Source of the DNA: Deltaproteobacteria bacterium
Lineage (GTDB): Bacteria; Desulfobacterota; DSM-4660; Desulfatiglandales; HGW-15
DNA: 40,316 nucleotides
Assembly (NCBI GenBank): GCA_016930835.1
Contig: JAFGGA010000069.1
Coordinates: forward strand, 1-40,316
Reading direction: 5' to 3'
The notes under the pieces are model-generated. The model did no database searches. It was not told the DNA's origin and worked only from the letters and a program-made list of their open reading frames with translations. Shown here piece after piece: positions 17,160 to 26,205 of this stretch (position 1 is the stretch's first letter; each line of letters opens with the position of its first letter). Position numbers and translations under genes: made by a program.

Positions 17160-18494
17160 TCAAAACCACCTCGACACAAAGGCCAGCTGGACCCTTGCGT
17201 AACGAGGGATCTCGTCGCCGTCATACTCACCTTTCTTTTGGGACATCTGACCTGTCAAATCCAATTGTATCCACTTTGAGCCGATGCTGAACCCCCCGGT
17301 ATAAATGATCCCTTCATCGCTCTCGCTCATGTTTTGCATGAGCCCGCCCCTGAGGGACAACCAACTAAAGGGATGCAGGTTGAATCCGCCGCCGATGAAC
17401 CGGGAGTTATAATTGGGGATAAAGGTCTCATTTTCCGTGACGTCCAAGTCAAGGGCGAGTGTAACCTTATCACCCAAAAGATCATAGGCCATACCGGCTC
17501 GAACCTGTGGGTCCACTTCCAGTTCACCGCCACTGGCCGTCTCGAATGCGGGGGTATTGAGGTTCTTGCCCACAATGCCCAGGGCCAGTCCGGAAACGGC
17601 GTCGGGCTTAAAAAGAAGACCCGCGTCAAACCCAAAGGCCGTGTCTTCGTGTTTGTTATTGTCCAAAGAATCCGATAGCTCATCCGACTCCGTATCAATA
17701 TCGATCCTCTGTTCATAGGTGTACCCCGGCATGACCTTGAATGATGCACCCACATCCAGGCTTCCAAATCCGGTTTTAAAGCGATGCCCATACGCAATGG
17801 GGATCTCCGCGTAGGCCAGGCCGGTGAGCTGCAAATAGGTCAACCCATTATTGATGGCGTATTCGAAAGAACGGGCCTCGTATTCGTCGAGGCCGACATC
17901 CGGAATAATGGTGGTGCCGGATACATCATATTCAACATAATAGGTCGTACCAGCCATTTCGACAGGCAGGATGATATCCAGCCTTTCCGGATCAATCACG
18001 GCGTAGGCTGACCCTTCAGACACACCATAAACACCCACTCCCACATTCTTTATCTGCGCCCCAAAAGCGGCGTTGGGCATCAACTGAATTCCGTTTCTCT
18101 TGGCCAATGCCTGGAGTTCGGTCTGAATGGTTTCAAGGTCATCGAGGATATCTTGGATAGTCGATAAAGAAGGCGGGTTAAGGGGATCTGAGACCCCGCT
18201 TTCAAACATGCCGATGGTCTCGTCCACATCAATGGACGCCAATCGATCCAGGTGGTCCACCACATCGATCTCCCGGATACCGAAACCGCCGGACAGGGAA
18301 AATTCGGCTCCATATCTGCGCTCCGCCAGCAGTGCCGGATTATAATATGGCGCGTAGCTTCCTTTTGATGCGGCGACACCGGCCCCACCAATGGATGATG
18401 CCTCAAATCCCAATGGTTGAAATTCCATGGCCCATGCATGAGAAGCCGAAAACACAACAGTGTTAATTAAAACCAACCAAAAATATTTTTTCAT
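17160..18494 (-). CDS. Outer-membrane beta-barrel protein, TraF-like (TraF_2) family
   Basis: A 444-residue exported protein. The start at 18494 is set by AGGAGGAG upstream. Residues 1-22 form a signal peptide ending SHAWA. The mature N-terminus carries GFEASSIGGAGVAASKG and YNPALLAERR, the pattern of the TraF_2 group of outer-membrane proteins, annotated after a conjugative transfer protein but widespread on chromosomes. The rest alternates short amphipathic strands and glycine-rich turns and ends in an aromatic residue (Phe), as required for barrel insertion. A helical insert of about 60 residues follows the first strands (residues 80-140). Function is unknown; no conjugation genes are nearby. 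Confidence 0.78.
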   Translation of the reverse strand: MKKYFWLVLINTVVFSASHAWAMEFQPLGFEASSIGGAGVAASKGSYAPYYNPALLAERRYGAEFSLSGGFGIREIDVVDHLDRLASIDVDETIGMFESGVSDPLNPPSLSTIQDILDDLETIQTELQALAKRNGIQLMPNAAFGAQIKNVGVGVYGVSEGSAYAVIDPERLDIILPVEMAGTTYYVEYDVSGTTIIPDVGLDEYEARSFEYAINNGLTYLQLTGLAYAEIPIAYGHRFKTGFGSLDVGASFKVMPGYTYEQRIDIDTESDELSDSLDNNKHEDTAFGFDAGLLFKPDAVSGLALGIVGKNLNTPAFETASGGELEVDPQVRAGMAYDLLGDKVTLALDLDVTENETFIPNYNSRFIGGGFNLHPFSWLSLRGGLMQNMSESDEGIIYTGGFSIGSKWIQLDLTGQMSQKKGEYDGDEIPRYARVQLAFVSRWF

Positions 18495-18580
18495 AACCTT
18501 TCTCCTCCTGACAAAGTTCAATGTTCTATGGTCCGAACACCCTTTTTATTATTGTTCTGGCGATTAAATATCCTAAGGCC

Positions 18581-18644
18581 GTCGTTCCAGCTAAAGCCGA
18601 AATCCAGGGAAATGCTGGATGCCGGATCAAGTCCGGCATGACGA
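18581..18644. repeat. REP-like hairpin repeat
   Basis: The sequence GTCGTTCC...AAAGCCGAAATCCAGG followed by GGATGCCGGATCAAGTCCGGCATGACG-type sequence contains a perfect 7-bp stem TGCCGGA/TCCGGCA with loop TCAAG (18620-18638). Related pieces occur at 34222-34262 (CGTCATTCCGGGGAAAGCCGG) and 37110-37160, so this is a dispersed extragenic palindrome. Confidence 0.6.
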
Positions 18645-18706
18645 TGAGGATTTGTTTAATTGCCGGGTTAATAATAGGGTCCTGATAATAGTTAACTATA
18701 AAATTT

Positions 18707-19741
18707 CTACCTTTTATCTCCACGCAAAATTAATGCCAATTTTTCAAGGTCATTGCTCTTACCCAAGGCGATTAGGGTGTCACCGGCGTTGATATGGGTC
18801 TCGGATGAAGGATTAAATCGCATTTCACCGTTATCTCTTCGGATCGCCACAATGATCACATCCATCTCCTTACGTATGCCGGAATCGATCAGGGTCAGGC
18901 CATTGAGTCTCGATTTTTCACCCACCAACAATTCTCCCATTTCCAAACCCATGTCCCGATTATGAACGGTGAACTCTAAAAAGTCCGTAACAGCCGGTTT
19001 GATGATGGACTGTGCCATTTTATGCCCGCCGATGAGATAAGGCATGGCAACCTTATTGGCCCCGGCCCTCAAGAGCTTTTTCTCCGTATGTTCCCCGTCT
19101 GCCCGGGCCAGGATAAACAAATTGGGCTTTAATACTCGCGCCGTCATAGTAATAAATAGGTTGTCCGCGTCCGAGGCCACCACTGATATGAGTCCCTTGG
19201 CTCTTTCTATGCCCGCTTCCAATAAGATATCTTCACCCGTGGCATCATCATTGATAAAGGGGATCCCATCACTTTCAAGACCTTGTTTCATATCCGGCGC
19301 ATTATCAATGACCACCATGGGGATCTTATCGGCCATCAATTCTTTACAGATAATTTTTCCGATCCGGCCATAACCGCAAATAATATAATGATCTTTTAAT
19401 GACTGTATCTTTTTACCCAATTTTCTCCTCCCAAAAATCGATCTTACCTGAAAATCCACCATAACCTGAGCAGTCATGCCCAGGATGTAGGCGATTATGC
19501 CCATGCCGGTGAATATGATAAATATGGTGAAGATTCGACCCGCTTCCGAAACATTGCCCACCTCACGATAGCCAACGGTGGTAATGGTGATCACGGTCAT
19601 ATAGATGGAATCTAAAAAACTCCATCGCTCAATAATCATATACCCAATAGTACCGATAAAGAGGACGATGAGCAGGATAAAGATCCCCTTAAGAATCTTT
19701 GCTGAACTTTGGGCGGTATCATGGCTATCGAATCGTATCAT
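18707..19741 (-). CDS. Potassium channel family protein with RCK (TrkA-N/TrkA-C) domains
   Basis: A 344-residue two-helix potassium channel fused to a cytoplasmic gating module. Membrane helix 1 spans about 16-38; the pore loop has the filter ITTVGYREV, where the usual GYG Gly is Arg as in many prokaryotic relatives; helix 2 spans about 70-92. The RCK domain has the Rossmann motif HYIICGYGRIGKII, followed by VVIDNAPD for ligand binding, and a C-terminal TrkA-C domain ends near NAGDTLIALGK. It probably conducts potassium under nucleotide or ion control. It follows the DUF3426 gene on the same strand with a 72-bp gap. Confidence 0.88.
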   Translation of the reverse strand: MIRFDSHDTAQSSAKILKGIFILLIVLFIGTIGYMIIERWSFLDSIYMTVITITTVGYREVGNVSEAGRIFTIFIIFTGMGIIAYILGMTAQVMVDFQVRSIFGRRKLGKKIQSLKDHYIICGYGRIGKIICKELMADKIPMVVIDNAPDMKQGLESDGIPFINDDATGEDILLEAGIERAKGLISVVASDADNLFITMTARVLKPNLFILARADGEHTEKKLLRAGANKVAMPYLIGGHKMAQSIIKPAVTDFLEFTVHNRDMGLEMGELLVGEKSRLNGLTLIDSGIRKEMDVIIVAIRRDNGEMRFNPSSETHINAGDTLIALGKSNDLEKLALILRGDKR

Positions 19742-19813
19742 GCAGGCACCGGGAAAAGAAAGGGAATCACGAGCCCTTCTGAATGGGTCTTATGATAGGT
19801 ATCAAGAAAGGTT

Positions 19814-20869
19814 CTATTTATTAACCGGCGAAGAACTAACGGCTTCAACAATAAACTCACTGACATTTTGAGGTAGGTTGTCAAAAATGATCATAAAAGG
19901 TATGGATGCCCCGGGCTTCACATCGGTATTAATATTTCCTTTTCCTGCGCGGTTCCTTAAACCTTTGTCAATATCGTCCATGGCCATTTGGGCCAACTCA
20001 TTGTCGCTATAATAATTCCCCGCATAGGCGAGTTTGTGTCTGATGGGTTCTCCTTTATCATCCAATATCACGCCCTTTACAAGAATATAACCTCTACTCT
20101 GGCTATTTTCATTGGTCACAATGCCCTTGATGATAAAAAGCTTACCCACCACAGGCGAGTCGATAAATTGACCATCCACATCTCTAAAATTGATCCTCCG
20201 GACATCCGTATCAACAACCATCTGCTGTGTTTCCGGTTTCAAGAAAGTTAAGGAATCGGGAATGTATTGCGGTGCAAAAAAATAGATAGCCGCCGCTCCA
20301 CCAATAAGGATCAAAACAATAATGAACAAAAGCAAAAAGAACTTTAATACCCCTCCTTTTTTCTTTCGGGCTGCGGGTAAGGATGGCTCGGCTAATTCTT
20401 CATCTATATCTTCTTCGGAGGCTTTTTCAAACAATTCCCTTGTAGAATAGGTTTCTTCTTCGGCCTGTTCCGTATCAGACCCTTCGGCTGAACCGGCCTG
20501 ATCTTGTTGTGGTGTAACATCCTCTATGGCATCATTCTCCAATGCCTCTTCAAAAGCCCTATCAAAATCTTCAAGATCTTCCAATTTTTCGTCATCGGAC
20601 TCTTTGAATGCCGGCGGAGAATCCAGGGCAACCGTCTCTTCGAGGTCTTCATGGAATTGGCCCTCGGCCGATTCCCTCTCAGGTCCATCCGTTTTTTCTT
20701 CCAAAACAGGCTCTTCCGCGATCACCGGTTCATCCAAAGGTTCCGGTGTTGGCGGATAGACCATAAAGACTTTACGACAATTGGCGCATCGCACCTTTGA
20801 TCCTCCGGCTTTTATCATTTTTGCATCGATATTGAATTCGGAGTGGCAATTTTCACATGTGATGATCAT
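19814..20869 (-). CDS. MJ0042-type zinc-ribbon protein with DUF3426 domain
   Basis: A 351-residue protein with three parts: an N-terminal zinc ribbon (CENC near 5-8 and CANC near 28-31), a long Glu/Asp/Ser-rich disordered region (about 40-165), and one transmembrane helix (about 175-200, after ARKKKGG) followed by a DUF3426-type extracytoplasmic domain with GKLFIIKGIVTNENSQSRGYI and PGASIPFMIIFDNLP. Such proteins are common and functionally uncharacterised in deltaproteobacteria. AGGAGG 6 nt before the ATG supports the start. It begins 18 bp after hpt, so the two are likely co-transcribed. Confidence 0.85.
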   Translation of the reverse strand: MIITCENCHSEFNIDAKMIKAGGSKVRCANCRKVFMVYPPTPEPLDEPVIAEEPVLEEKTDGPERESAEGQFHEDLEETVALDSPPAFKESDDEKLEDLEDFDRAFEEALENDAIEDVTPQQDQAGSAEGSDTEQAEEETYSTRELFEKASEEDIDEELAEPSLPAARKKKGGVLKFFLLLFIIVLILIGGAAAIYFFAPQYIPDSLTFLKPETQQMVVDTDVRRINFRDVDGQFIDSPVVGKLFIIKGIVTNENSQSRGYILVKGVILDDKGEPIRHKLAYAGNYYSDNELAQMAMDDIDKGLRNRAGKGNINTDVKPGASIPFMIIFDNLPQNVSEFIVEAVSSSPVNK

Positions 20870-20887
20870 GAAAACCTCCTGACTAAA

Positions 20888-21409
20888 TCATCTAGGATCT
20901 TTTAACACACAAATATCCGGCAAATACCTATACTGCTCATTAAAATCAAGACCGTAACCCACGAGAAAACCCTCATCGACCTGAAATCCGCAATAATCAA
21001 TGCAAACGGTCTTTTCACGGCGTTCTAATTTGTCGATCAAGGCACATAGTTTAATAGACGCCGGTTCTTCTTTTTTTAAAAACTGCATGATATGAGTAAA
21101 AGTCAAACCGGAATCCACGATATCTTCAACTAAGAGAACATGTTTTCCTTGGATGGGAATTTCTATACCCTTGGTGAGTTGAACTGATCCGCGGGATGAT
21201 GTCCCATTTCCGTAACTTGCCGCTCTGATAAAATCGATCTTAAGGGGGATGGTCATTTCACGAATCAAGTCCGTAAAAAAAAAGACCGCACCGTTTAATA
21301 TCCCCACCAGAAGAGGCTCATGATCCATATAGTCTGATGAAATTTGACCGGCAAGTTCTTTGACCTTTGAAAGAATAGTGTCTCGGGGTATCAATATCTC
21401 TAATTCCAA
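20888..21409 (-). CDS. hpt: Hypoxanthine phosphoribosyltransferase
   Basis: A 173-residue purine salvage enzyme converting hypoxanthine or guanine plus PRPP to IMP or GMP. The PRPP motif VEDIVDSGLT is intact, the flexible-loop segment SYGNGTSSRG and the base-binding VGYGLDFNEQYR are present. The start codon is TTG at 21409, with TGAGG about 8 nt upstream. It heads a minus-strand unit followed by the zinc-ribbon DUF3426 gene. Confidence 0.95.
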   Translation of the reverse strand: MELEILIPRDTILSKVKELAGQISSDYMDHEPLLVGILNGAVFFFTDLIREMTIPLKIDFIRAASYGNGTSSRGSVQLTKGIEIPIQGKHVLLVEDIVDSGLTFTHIMQFLKKEEPASIKLCALIDKLERREKTVCIDYCGFQVDEGFLVGYGLDFNEQYRYLPDICVLKDPR

Positions 21410-21572
21410 AACCAGACCTCAGGAGGATACTTACTGATATCCTGTCGGAAGTATTGTGATTTTCTTTACGATTTAACATGGTAACATAGTGGATTTGCAA
21501 AGAAATGTCAATCATATAAAAGGTCCGGCTGGTCCGTATTGTTTCTCATCCAAAAATATTCATGACTCTCAT

Positions 21573-21814
21573 GCTTGTCCGAAAACGATTTTCGGCGGCA
21601 CGGGGATCTTTTTTCAAGTTCACACCTAAAAGCCGACATGGCCTTTTACCCGCCCCCATCGCTGCGACCGATGGAATTGAGGACAGGCACAAAGGGCAAA
21701 CGGCGCTTGAGCAACCATGCTCTGTGGGGCTGCCCGGGATGTGTGCAATATTTCGGTGCCGCCCCATGACCTCCTGACAAATGGTGTGAACTTGAAAAGA
21801 GATCCCCGTGCCCC
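21573..21814. mobile_element. MITE-like element with inverted terminal repeats
   Basis: The left arm contains a perfect hairpin CCGAAAA-CGA-TTTTCGG (21580-21596) and then GGCACGGGGATCT and TTTTCAAGTTCACAC up to about 21628. The right arm at 21784-21813 is its inverse, GTGTGAACTTGAAAAGAG then ATCCCCGTGCC, with one mismatch over about 29 bp. The arms enclose about 155 bp without a credible gene. A degenerate copy of the left arm is found at 3534-3606. The structure suggests a non-autonomous transposable element or its remnant; target-site duplications were not established. Confidence 0.5.
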
Positions 21815-21898
21815 ATTCCTAGATCGATAAAAAGGGAAACCTGAAATGAAACCTGTCATGGACGTTATGGAAAAACAGTCACTTAAACAACAAAGGGC

Positions 21899-22363
21899 TC
21901 AAATCGAATCTATTTTTGATGTCAATGAATGACTATCCATGAACGGCAGGCCCTGCCCTTTTCGATATGCCAAGGCCATACACGAGGCGATGAGGGTTCC
22001 ATTCTGGTCGGTTACTTTGATATCATAGGTAGCCGTTTTTTTGGAACAATGAATCTCTTTGGATTCGGCCCGGAGGATCGCATTTTTGTCAGGGGATTGG
22101 TGATAGGTCACGGAAACGTTAAGCGCAACCGCGACAGTACCATGAGAATTGCATGAAACCTGAAACGCCTCGTCAATAAGCGAAAAAATGGCCCCCCCAT
22201 GGGTCATATTGAAAATATTATCCATATCATTTTGGGGCCCCATCTCCACAACAGCATGACCAGGAGCCAGAGAAACCAGTTTGATGCCCAATTTACGCGC
22301 ATAACCCTCGTTTTCCACTCTGGTCCGAATAGCCTCGATGATAGCAATATCCTTCGAATCCAT
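21899..22363 (-). CDS. PaaI-family hotdog thioesterase
   Basis: A 154-residue single hotdog-fold domain. The helix motif THGGAIFSLIDEAFQVSCNSHG contains the HGG and the acidic catalytic residue expected for the PaaI/YbgC-like thioesterases, and ALNVSVTYHQSP is the usual next strand. It probably hydrolyses an acyl-CoA, possibly aromatic or phenylacetyl-type, but the substrate cannot be deduced. AGGTG lies 5 nt before the ATG. It is divergent from the RiPP locus and is not obviously part of it. Confidence 0.85.
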   Translation of the reverse strand: MDSKDIAIIEAIRTRVENEGYARKLGIKLVSLAPGHAVVEMGPQNDMDNIFNMTHGGAIFSLIDEAFQVSCNSHGTVAVALNVSVTYHQSPDKNAILRAESKEIHCSKKTATYDIKVTDQNGTLIASCMALAYRKGQGLPFMDSHSLTSKIDSI

Positions 22364-22678
22364 AAAACACCTGATAGATAAAAATGCTCTTGATGATGAT
22401 TTTTTACCAAAGAAACATCATGGAATCAATACTCATCCATCCTTTTTCCCAACCATAGGTCCAAACAGTCCTTTTCAAAAACAACGACTGCGGTTACAAT
22501 GGCTCCTGATCGGTGAGCCCGTTAAAAAACGAAGCTATCATCCGGCGATACATCTGAAAAATCAAACGGCTCAAATATCGACAGGTGATGGGTTGAATCC
22601 AGTAATATTGGTTCCCCCGCGCCTTCAAAGAAGGCTGTTTTTCAATAATCCAATTATTATGCCAACTGAGGACTGAGA
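22364..22678. other. Divergent intergenic region upstream of the RiPP plus-strand genes
   Basis: This 315-bp spacer separates the thioesterase from the S26/nucleotidyltransferase gene and should contain the promoter of the plus-strand half of the RiPP locus. CCTTC-AAA-GAAGG followed by CTGTTTTTC (22621-22641) is a small terminator-like hairpin just upstream of that gene. A long plus-strand frame crosses the region but has no family resemblance. No repeat array is seen. Confidence 0.35.
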
Positions 22679-24226
22679 TTGATTCAAGCGCAAGACTACT
22701 TTACATTGCGTTTTAACGGTTATTCCATGTATCCCACCCTAAAACCGGGGGACAGGCTGGTTGCCCGACGCGTACCACCGGATGCCTTGGAATACGGGGA
22801 CATTGTCATCGCCCATGTGTCTACGGATAAGCTCACCGCCCACCGTCTGGTGGCTATAAGACCGAACGGCGAGGGCTTTCTCAAAGGAGATTCCATGCTT
22901 ACCCCGGATCCTGCCCCGGTGAACCTTTCCTCTATTTTAGGCCGTGTTGATGCGGTCATTAGAAAAAATCAGCTCATTCATATTTCTAGAGGACCGAGGG
23001 CGCGATTCAAAAAAATCCATGCATGGCTCAGTCTAAATTGCCTCACCACGGGCTCTTTAAAACTTGGATTGAAAACCGTGTTTCAAAAATATCTTCCCGA
23101 TGATCCATCCGTAAATGCACAAAGGGAGATGCACCTTATAGTATCGATTATCAATGAACAGGCTTTAAGGGCATCCATTGAGCCCGAATGGGAAAAACTT
23201 TACGATCTGGCCCTTCGAGAAGGTGTGGCAGGACTTCTTTATTACTATATAAAGGGATCGAATGCTCCCGATGCCTTTTTAGATCGTCTGGAGATGTGCT
23301 ACCGGCAGACCGCGGCCTCTAACCTGATCCATATCAAGGCACTGGAAGCGTTGGAAGAAGTCTTAAGCAATGAAAAGTTAGACATTATGCTCCTCAAAGG
23401 CGCCTCCCTCCTGGATATTTTCTATCCGGGCCTCGGCATGCGACCCATGGATGACGTCGATATCTTGGTACGACCCAAGGATTTTGATAGATTGGTGAAT
23501 ACCCTTTCTTCTCAAGGCTATGAAAGAAATGCCCGCATCCCTCATGTGGTTCACAAAGCCGCCTTAACCTTGGACATTCACACCCATGCCCTCAATATCG
23601 ACAGGATCACCAGCCGGGAGGGGCTGTTCCCGAAAGGTATGGAGCCTATATGGAGAGAATCACTCCACTGGAAAGAAGGTTTTTACCGAATCAGGCGGCC
23701 CTGTGATATGGACAATGTATTCCTCCTCTCGCAACACCTTTTGAAACACTCTTTTTCCAAGTTTATCTGGCTCGTGGATATTCGGCAAATCGTAAAAGAC
23801 CGCGACAACATGTTTTGGGAAAAACTTATCGAACGAATGGAATATCTCGAACAGAAAAAGCCTTTTCATTACATAGTGTTTCTGCTTGAATATCTCTTTC
23901 ACCTGGATCGACCCCCAGCCTCAGGACTGAGTGTTCAACCCTCGGATTTCTCCAGATTGGAAAAGGGTATGTTAAAAGCGAAGTTGAAAGGGGAGTCCCT
24001 CAATCGTATAGGCCCCCTGCTTCTGCTCTTTTATATCTCTGGATTAAAAGGACGTCTATCGTTTTTACGGGAGACGGTCTTTCCGAAAGAGGAGATCCTG
24101 GAACAGGAATTCTCCAGATTCTCAAACCACAAAAAGTGGGCTTTTTATCCAAACCGAGTTGTTCATATGATCATCTTATCTCTTAGGCATATTTTGTATT
24201 TTTTACGCGCCTTTATTGAATCGTGA
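22679..24226 (+). CDS. S26-peptidase-like domain fused to a NTP_transf_5 nucleotidyltransferase
   Basis: A 515-residue two-domain protein. Residues about 8-95 resemble the S24/S26 signal-peptidase core: Ser16 in NGYSMYPTLKPGD, then His55 in LTAHRLV and LKGDS at 68-72, a Ser-His arrangement as in SipW/ER-type enzymes, without any membrane anchor. Residues about 145-500 match the uncharacterised nucleotidyltransferase family (PF14907-like): LLKGASLL at 238-245 and RPMDDVDILV at 255-264, where two Asp should bind metal. Such proteins are recurrent companions of lasso and other RRE-dependent RiPP clusters. The start is TTG with GAGG 7 nt upstream. It begins the plus-strand block followed by the ABC exporter. 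Leader cleavage or nucleotidyl tailoring of the peptide is inference. Confidence 0.8.
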   Translation: MIQAQDYFTLRFNGYSMYPTLKPGDRLVARRVPPDALEYGDIVIAHVSTDKLTAHRLVAIRPNGEGFLKGDSMLTPDPAPVNLSSILGRVDAVIRKNQLIHISRGPRARFKKIHAWLSLNCLTTGSLKLGLKTVFQKYLPDDPSVNAQREMHLIVSIINEQALRASIEPEWEKLYDLALREGVAGLLYYYIKGSNAPDAFLDRLEMCYRQTAASNLIHIKALEALEEVLSNEKLDIMLLKGASLLDIFYPGLGMRPMDDVDILVRPKDFDRLVNTLSSQGYERNARIPHVVHKAALTLDIHTHALNIDRITSREGLFPKGMEPIWRESLHWKEGFYRIRRPCDMDNVFLLSQHLLKHSFSKFIWLVDIRQIVKDRDNMFWEKLIERMEYLEQKKPFHYIVFLLEYLFHLDRPPASGLSVQPSDFSRLEKGMLKAKLKGESLNRIGPLLLLFYISGLKGRLSFLRETVFPKEEILEQEFSRFSNHKKWAFYPNRVVHMIILSLRHILYFLRAFIES

Positions 24227-24244
24227 TCAATATGGGATAATACA

Positions 24245-25930
24245 ATGACCGCGACCATTCATCTGTTCAAGAGGATCTTAAAAGACGGGAAGGCGTATAT
24301 CCCTATTTTTTCTTTTCTCGGTGGTATCGGACTTCTATTGATCCCCGTTGAATTCTATGCCCTGCTCCTCTCCAGAAAGCTCATTGACAGAGGTTTTTTG
24401 CTTCAAAATTGGGATGCCATAAAGGATATCCTGTTTCTCTTGATGATTCTCTTTTTGGTTCGGACCATCATCCATTATGGCGCCATGGTTTTATCAACAA
24501 AGGTCCAATTACGGATCAATCAGACCTTCCAGAACAGGCTTTTCTCATACATTCTCTATTTACCATTGCGTTTCTTCATTAAAGAGCCTACCGGTCAACT
24601 CATGTCCCGCATCCTGGATGATGCAAACCGTTTTTCAAACATCTTGAGTATGATTTTCGGACCCGCAATCATCGATCCCATCAAGCTGGTTGCCCTATTG
24701 AGCTTCTTGATCTACATCAATGGACGCCTCTGTGTTGTCATGATCCTATCAACGCTTCTCTCCCTCTGGATCATCGACCGGGTGGGGAAAAAACTAAGGG
24801 CGATCTCAAAGAAAATCCAGCAAAAAAACGCCGGTATCTATGCCTATGTGGAACAGATTTTCTCCAACATCGAATTGGTCAAATCCAAGGCCGCTGAAAA
24901 ACAAACCCAGCATCATTTTAACCGCTTAATCGACGAAATGATCGATCTATCCATGGATGCGTTAAAGGTCACATTATACGCACAGCCGGCGCTGCAGGTG
25001 CTGAAATATTTTACCTTGGGAGGGGTCTTTATCTATGGAAGCTGGATGATATCGGATCAAATCATCACCATCGGGACCATGACCATCTTTCTCGGAGGAA
25101 CGTACCTCTTCTTCAATACACTCAATTCCCTTGCAAATAATTATGGATCCCTTCGGGAAAGCCTTGCCCGCATGGAGATTCTCTATGAGATCATGGACAG
25201 TCAACCGGAAAACGCTTCCCCCTCGACGGTCATCAAACCTCTGACCAACCTCGCTAACATTGAATTCAGAGATGTCCATTTTGCCTATGAGCCGTCCCAT
25301 CCGGTATTAAGGGGCGTATCCTTTTTGGTCCGACAGGGCGAGGTCCTCGGCATTACGGGTCAAAGCGGAAGCGGAAAAACAACCCTTGTGCGACTCCTTT
25401 TACGGTTTTACAGGCCGGATTCAGGCACTATACACCTTGCCGGTCAAAGCCTCGAACAGATTGAATTGCCGAGTCTGAGACATTCCGTGGGTATCGCTTT
25501 TCAGGAGAATCTGATGCTGAATAACACCATCAGGGAAAATATCGCCTACGGAGACGAAGACCTATCCCTGGATTCGATTATTCAAGCGGCTAATACCGCC
25601 CGCGCCCATAGCTTTATTGAGAGGCTTCCCCATCAATATGAAAGCCTGGTGGGTGAGAGGGGAACAAGCCTATCCGGAGGTGAAAGGCAGCGTCTGGCCA
25701 TTGCTCGCGCCATTATTACGAATCCTGAGATCCTTATACTCGATGAAGCCACATCTTTCCTCGAAGTTGAACAGGAAGAGGTCATCCTGAAGGGCATTAA
25801 AAAAATACGTCGGAACAAAATAACCATCATTATTTCTCACCGTTTATCCGCGATGGAAATGGCGGACTGCATCCTGACATTGGATAATGGTCGGGTCCTT
25901 GATATACGAACCCCAGGGAATCGGCTTTAA
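24245..25930 (+). CDS. ABC exporter, fused membrane and ATPase domains
   Basis: A 561-residue half-transporter of the MsbA/peptide-exporter type. The membrane domain (about 15-310) has six hydrophobic segments; the ATPase has Walker A GQSGSGKTT, signature LSGGERQRLAIARA, and Walker B LILDEATSFLE followed by the switch His in ISHRLS. In the D-loop position the usual SALD reads SFLE. No C39 peptidase domain precedes the membrane domain, so if it exports the Cys-rich peptides their leader must be removed by another protein. It lies 18 bp after the peptidase-like/nucleotidyltransferase gene. Substrate assignment rests on position. Confidence 0.9.
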   Translation: MTATIHLFKRILKDGKAYIPIFSFLGGIGLLLIPVEFYALLLSRKLIDRGFLLQNWDAIKDILFLLMILFLVRTIIHYGAMVLSTKVQLRINQTFQNRLFSYILYLPLRFFIKEPTGQLMSRILDDANRFSNILSMIFGPAIIDPIKLVALLSFLIYINGRLCVVMILSTLLSLWIIDRVGKKLRAISKKIQQKNAGIYAYVEQIFSNIELVKSKAAEKQTQHHFNRLIDEMIDLSMDALKVTLYAQPALQVLKYFTLGGVFIYGSWMISDQIITIGTMTIFLGGTYLFFNTLNSLANNYGSLRESLARMEILYEIMDSQPENASPSTVIKPLTNLANIEFRDVHFAYEPSHPVLRGVSFLVRQGEVLGITGQSGSGKTTLVRLLLRFYRPDSGTIHLAGQSLEQIELPSLRHSVGIAFQENLMLNNTIRENIAYGDEDLSLDSIIQAANTARAHSFIERLPHQYESLVGERGTSLSGGERQRLAIARAIITNPEILILDEATSFLEVEQEEVILKGIKKIRRNKITIIISHRLSAMEMADCILTLDNGRVLDIRTPGNRL

Positions 25931-26003
25931 TGCAGGCTAGATGGAGATTTTATAATTGCCTGGCTTGTGGGGATTATGGCTGCTAATAAGGCTCAAGACA
26001 TAT

Positions 26004-26038
26004 GGGGCAAGGCGCATGGCGCAAACAAGGCACATGGC
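26004..26038. repeat. Heptamer array in the ABC exporter-methyltransferase spacer
   Basis: GGGGCAA GGCGCAT GGCGCAA ACAAGGC ACATGGC is in 7-bp phase. Further pieces (GGGCCATGCGCCTTC near 26105) follow. The 275-bp spacer between the two plus-strand genes shows no gene. Confidence 0.55.
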
Positions 26039-26205
26039 TCTTCAAAAATGAAGACTTTGTCACAGTTTAGCCTTTTGAAAATGATGAGATGCAAGGCCTG
26101 GGCCGTGGGCCATGCGCCTTCTTAATACGGCCTCAAAAAGATGGGCTTTCACGCAAGCCTTAAGATTTCTCGTATCCAAACAGGTTTTTAAGGAGAATGC
26201 CAATC

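Noticed and set aside
17160-18494. Conjugation gene traF
   Set aside because: The family label TraF_2 is historical; there are no other transfer genes, so I treat it as a chromosomal outer-membrane protein.
21546-21859. Several overlapping frames of 64-77 codons
   Set aside because: All lie in the inverted-repeat element and its arms; none has gene-like features.
22338-22676. Plus-strand 112-codon frame before the S26/nucleotidyltransferase gene
   Set aside because: It starts inside the thioesterase gene on the other strand and has no recognisable protein character; left as spacer.
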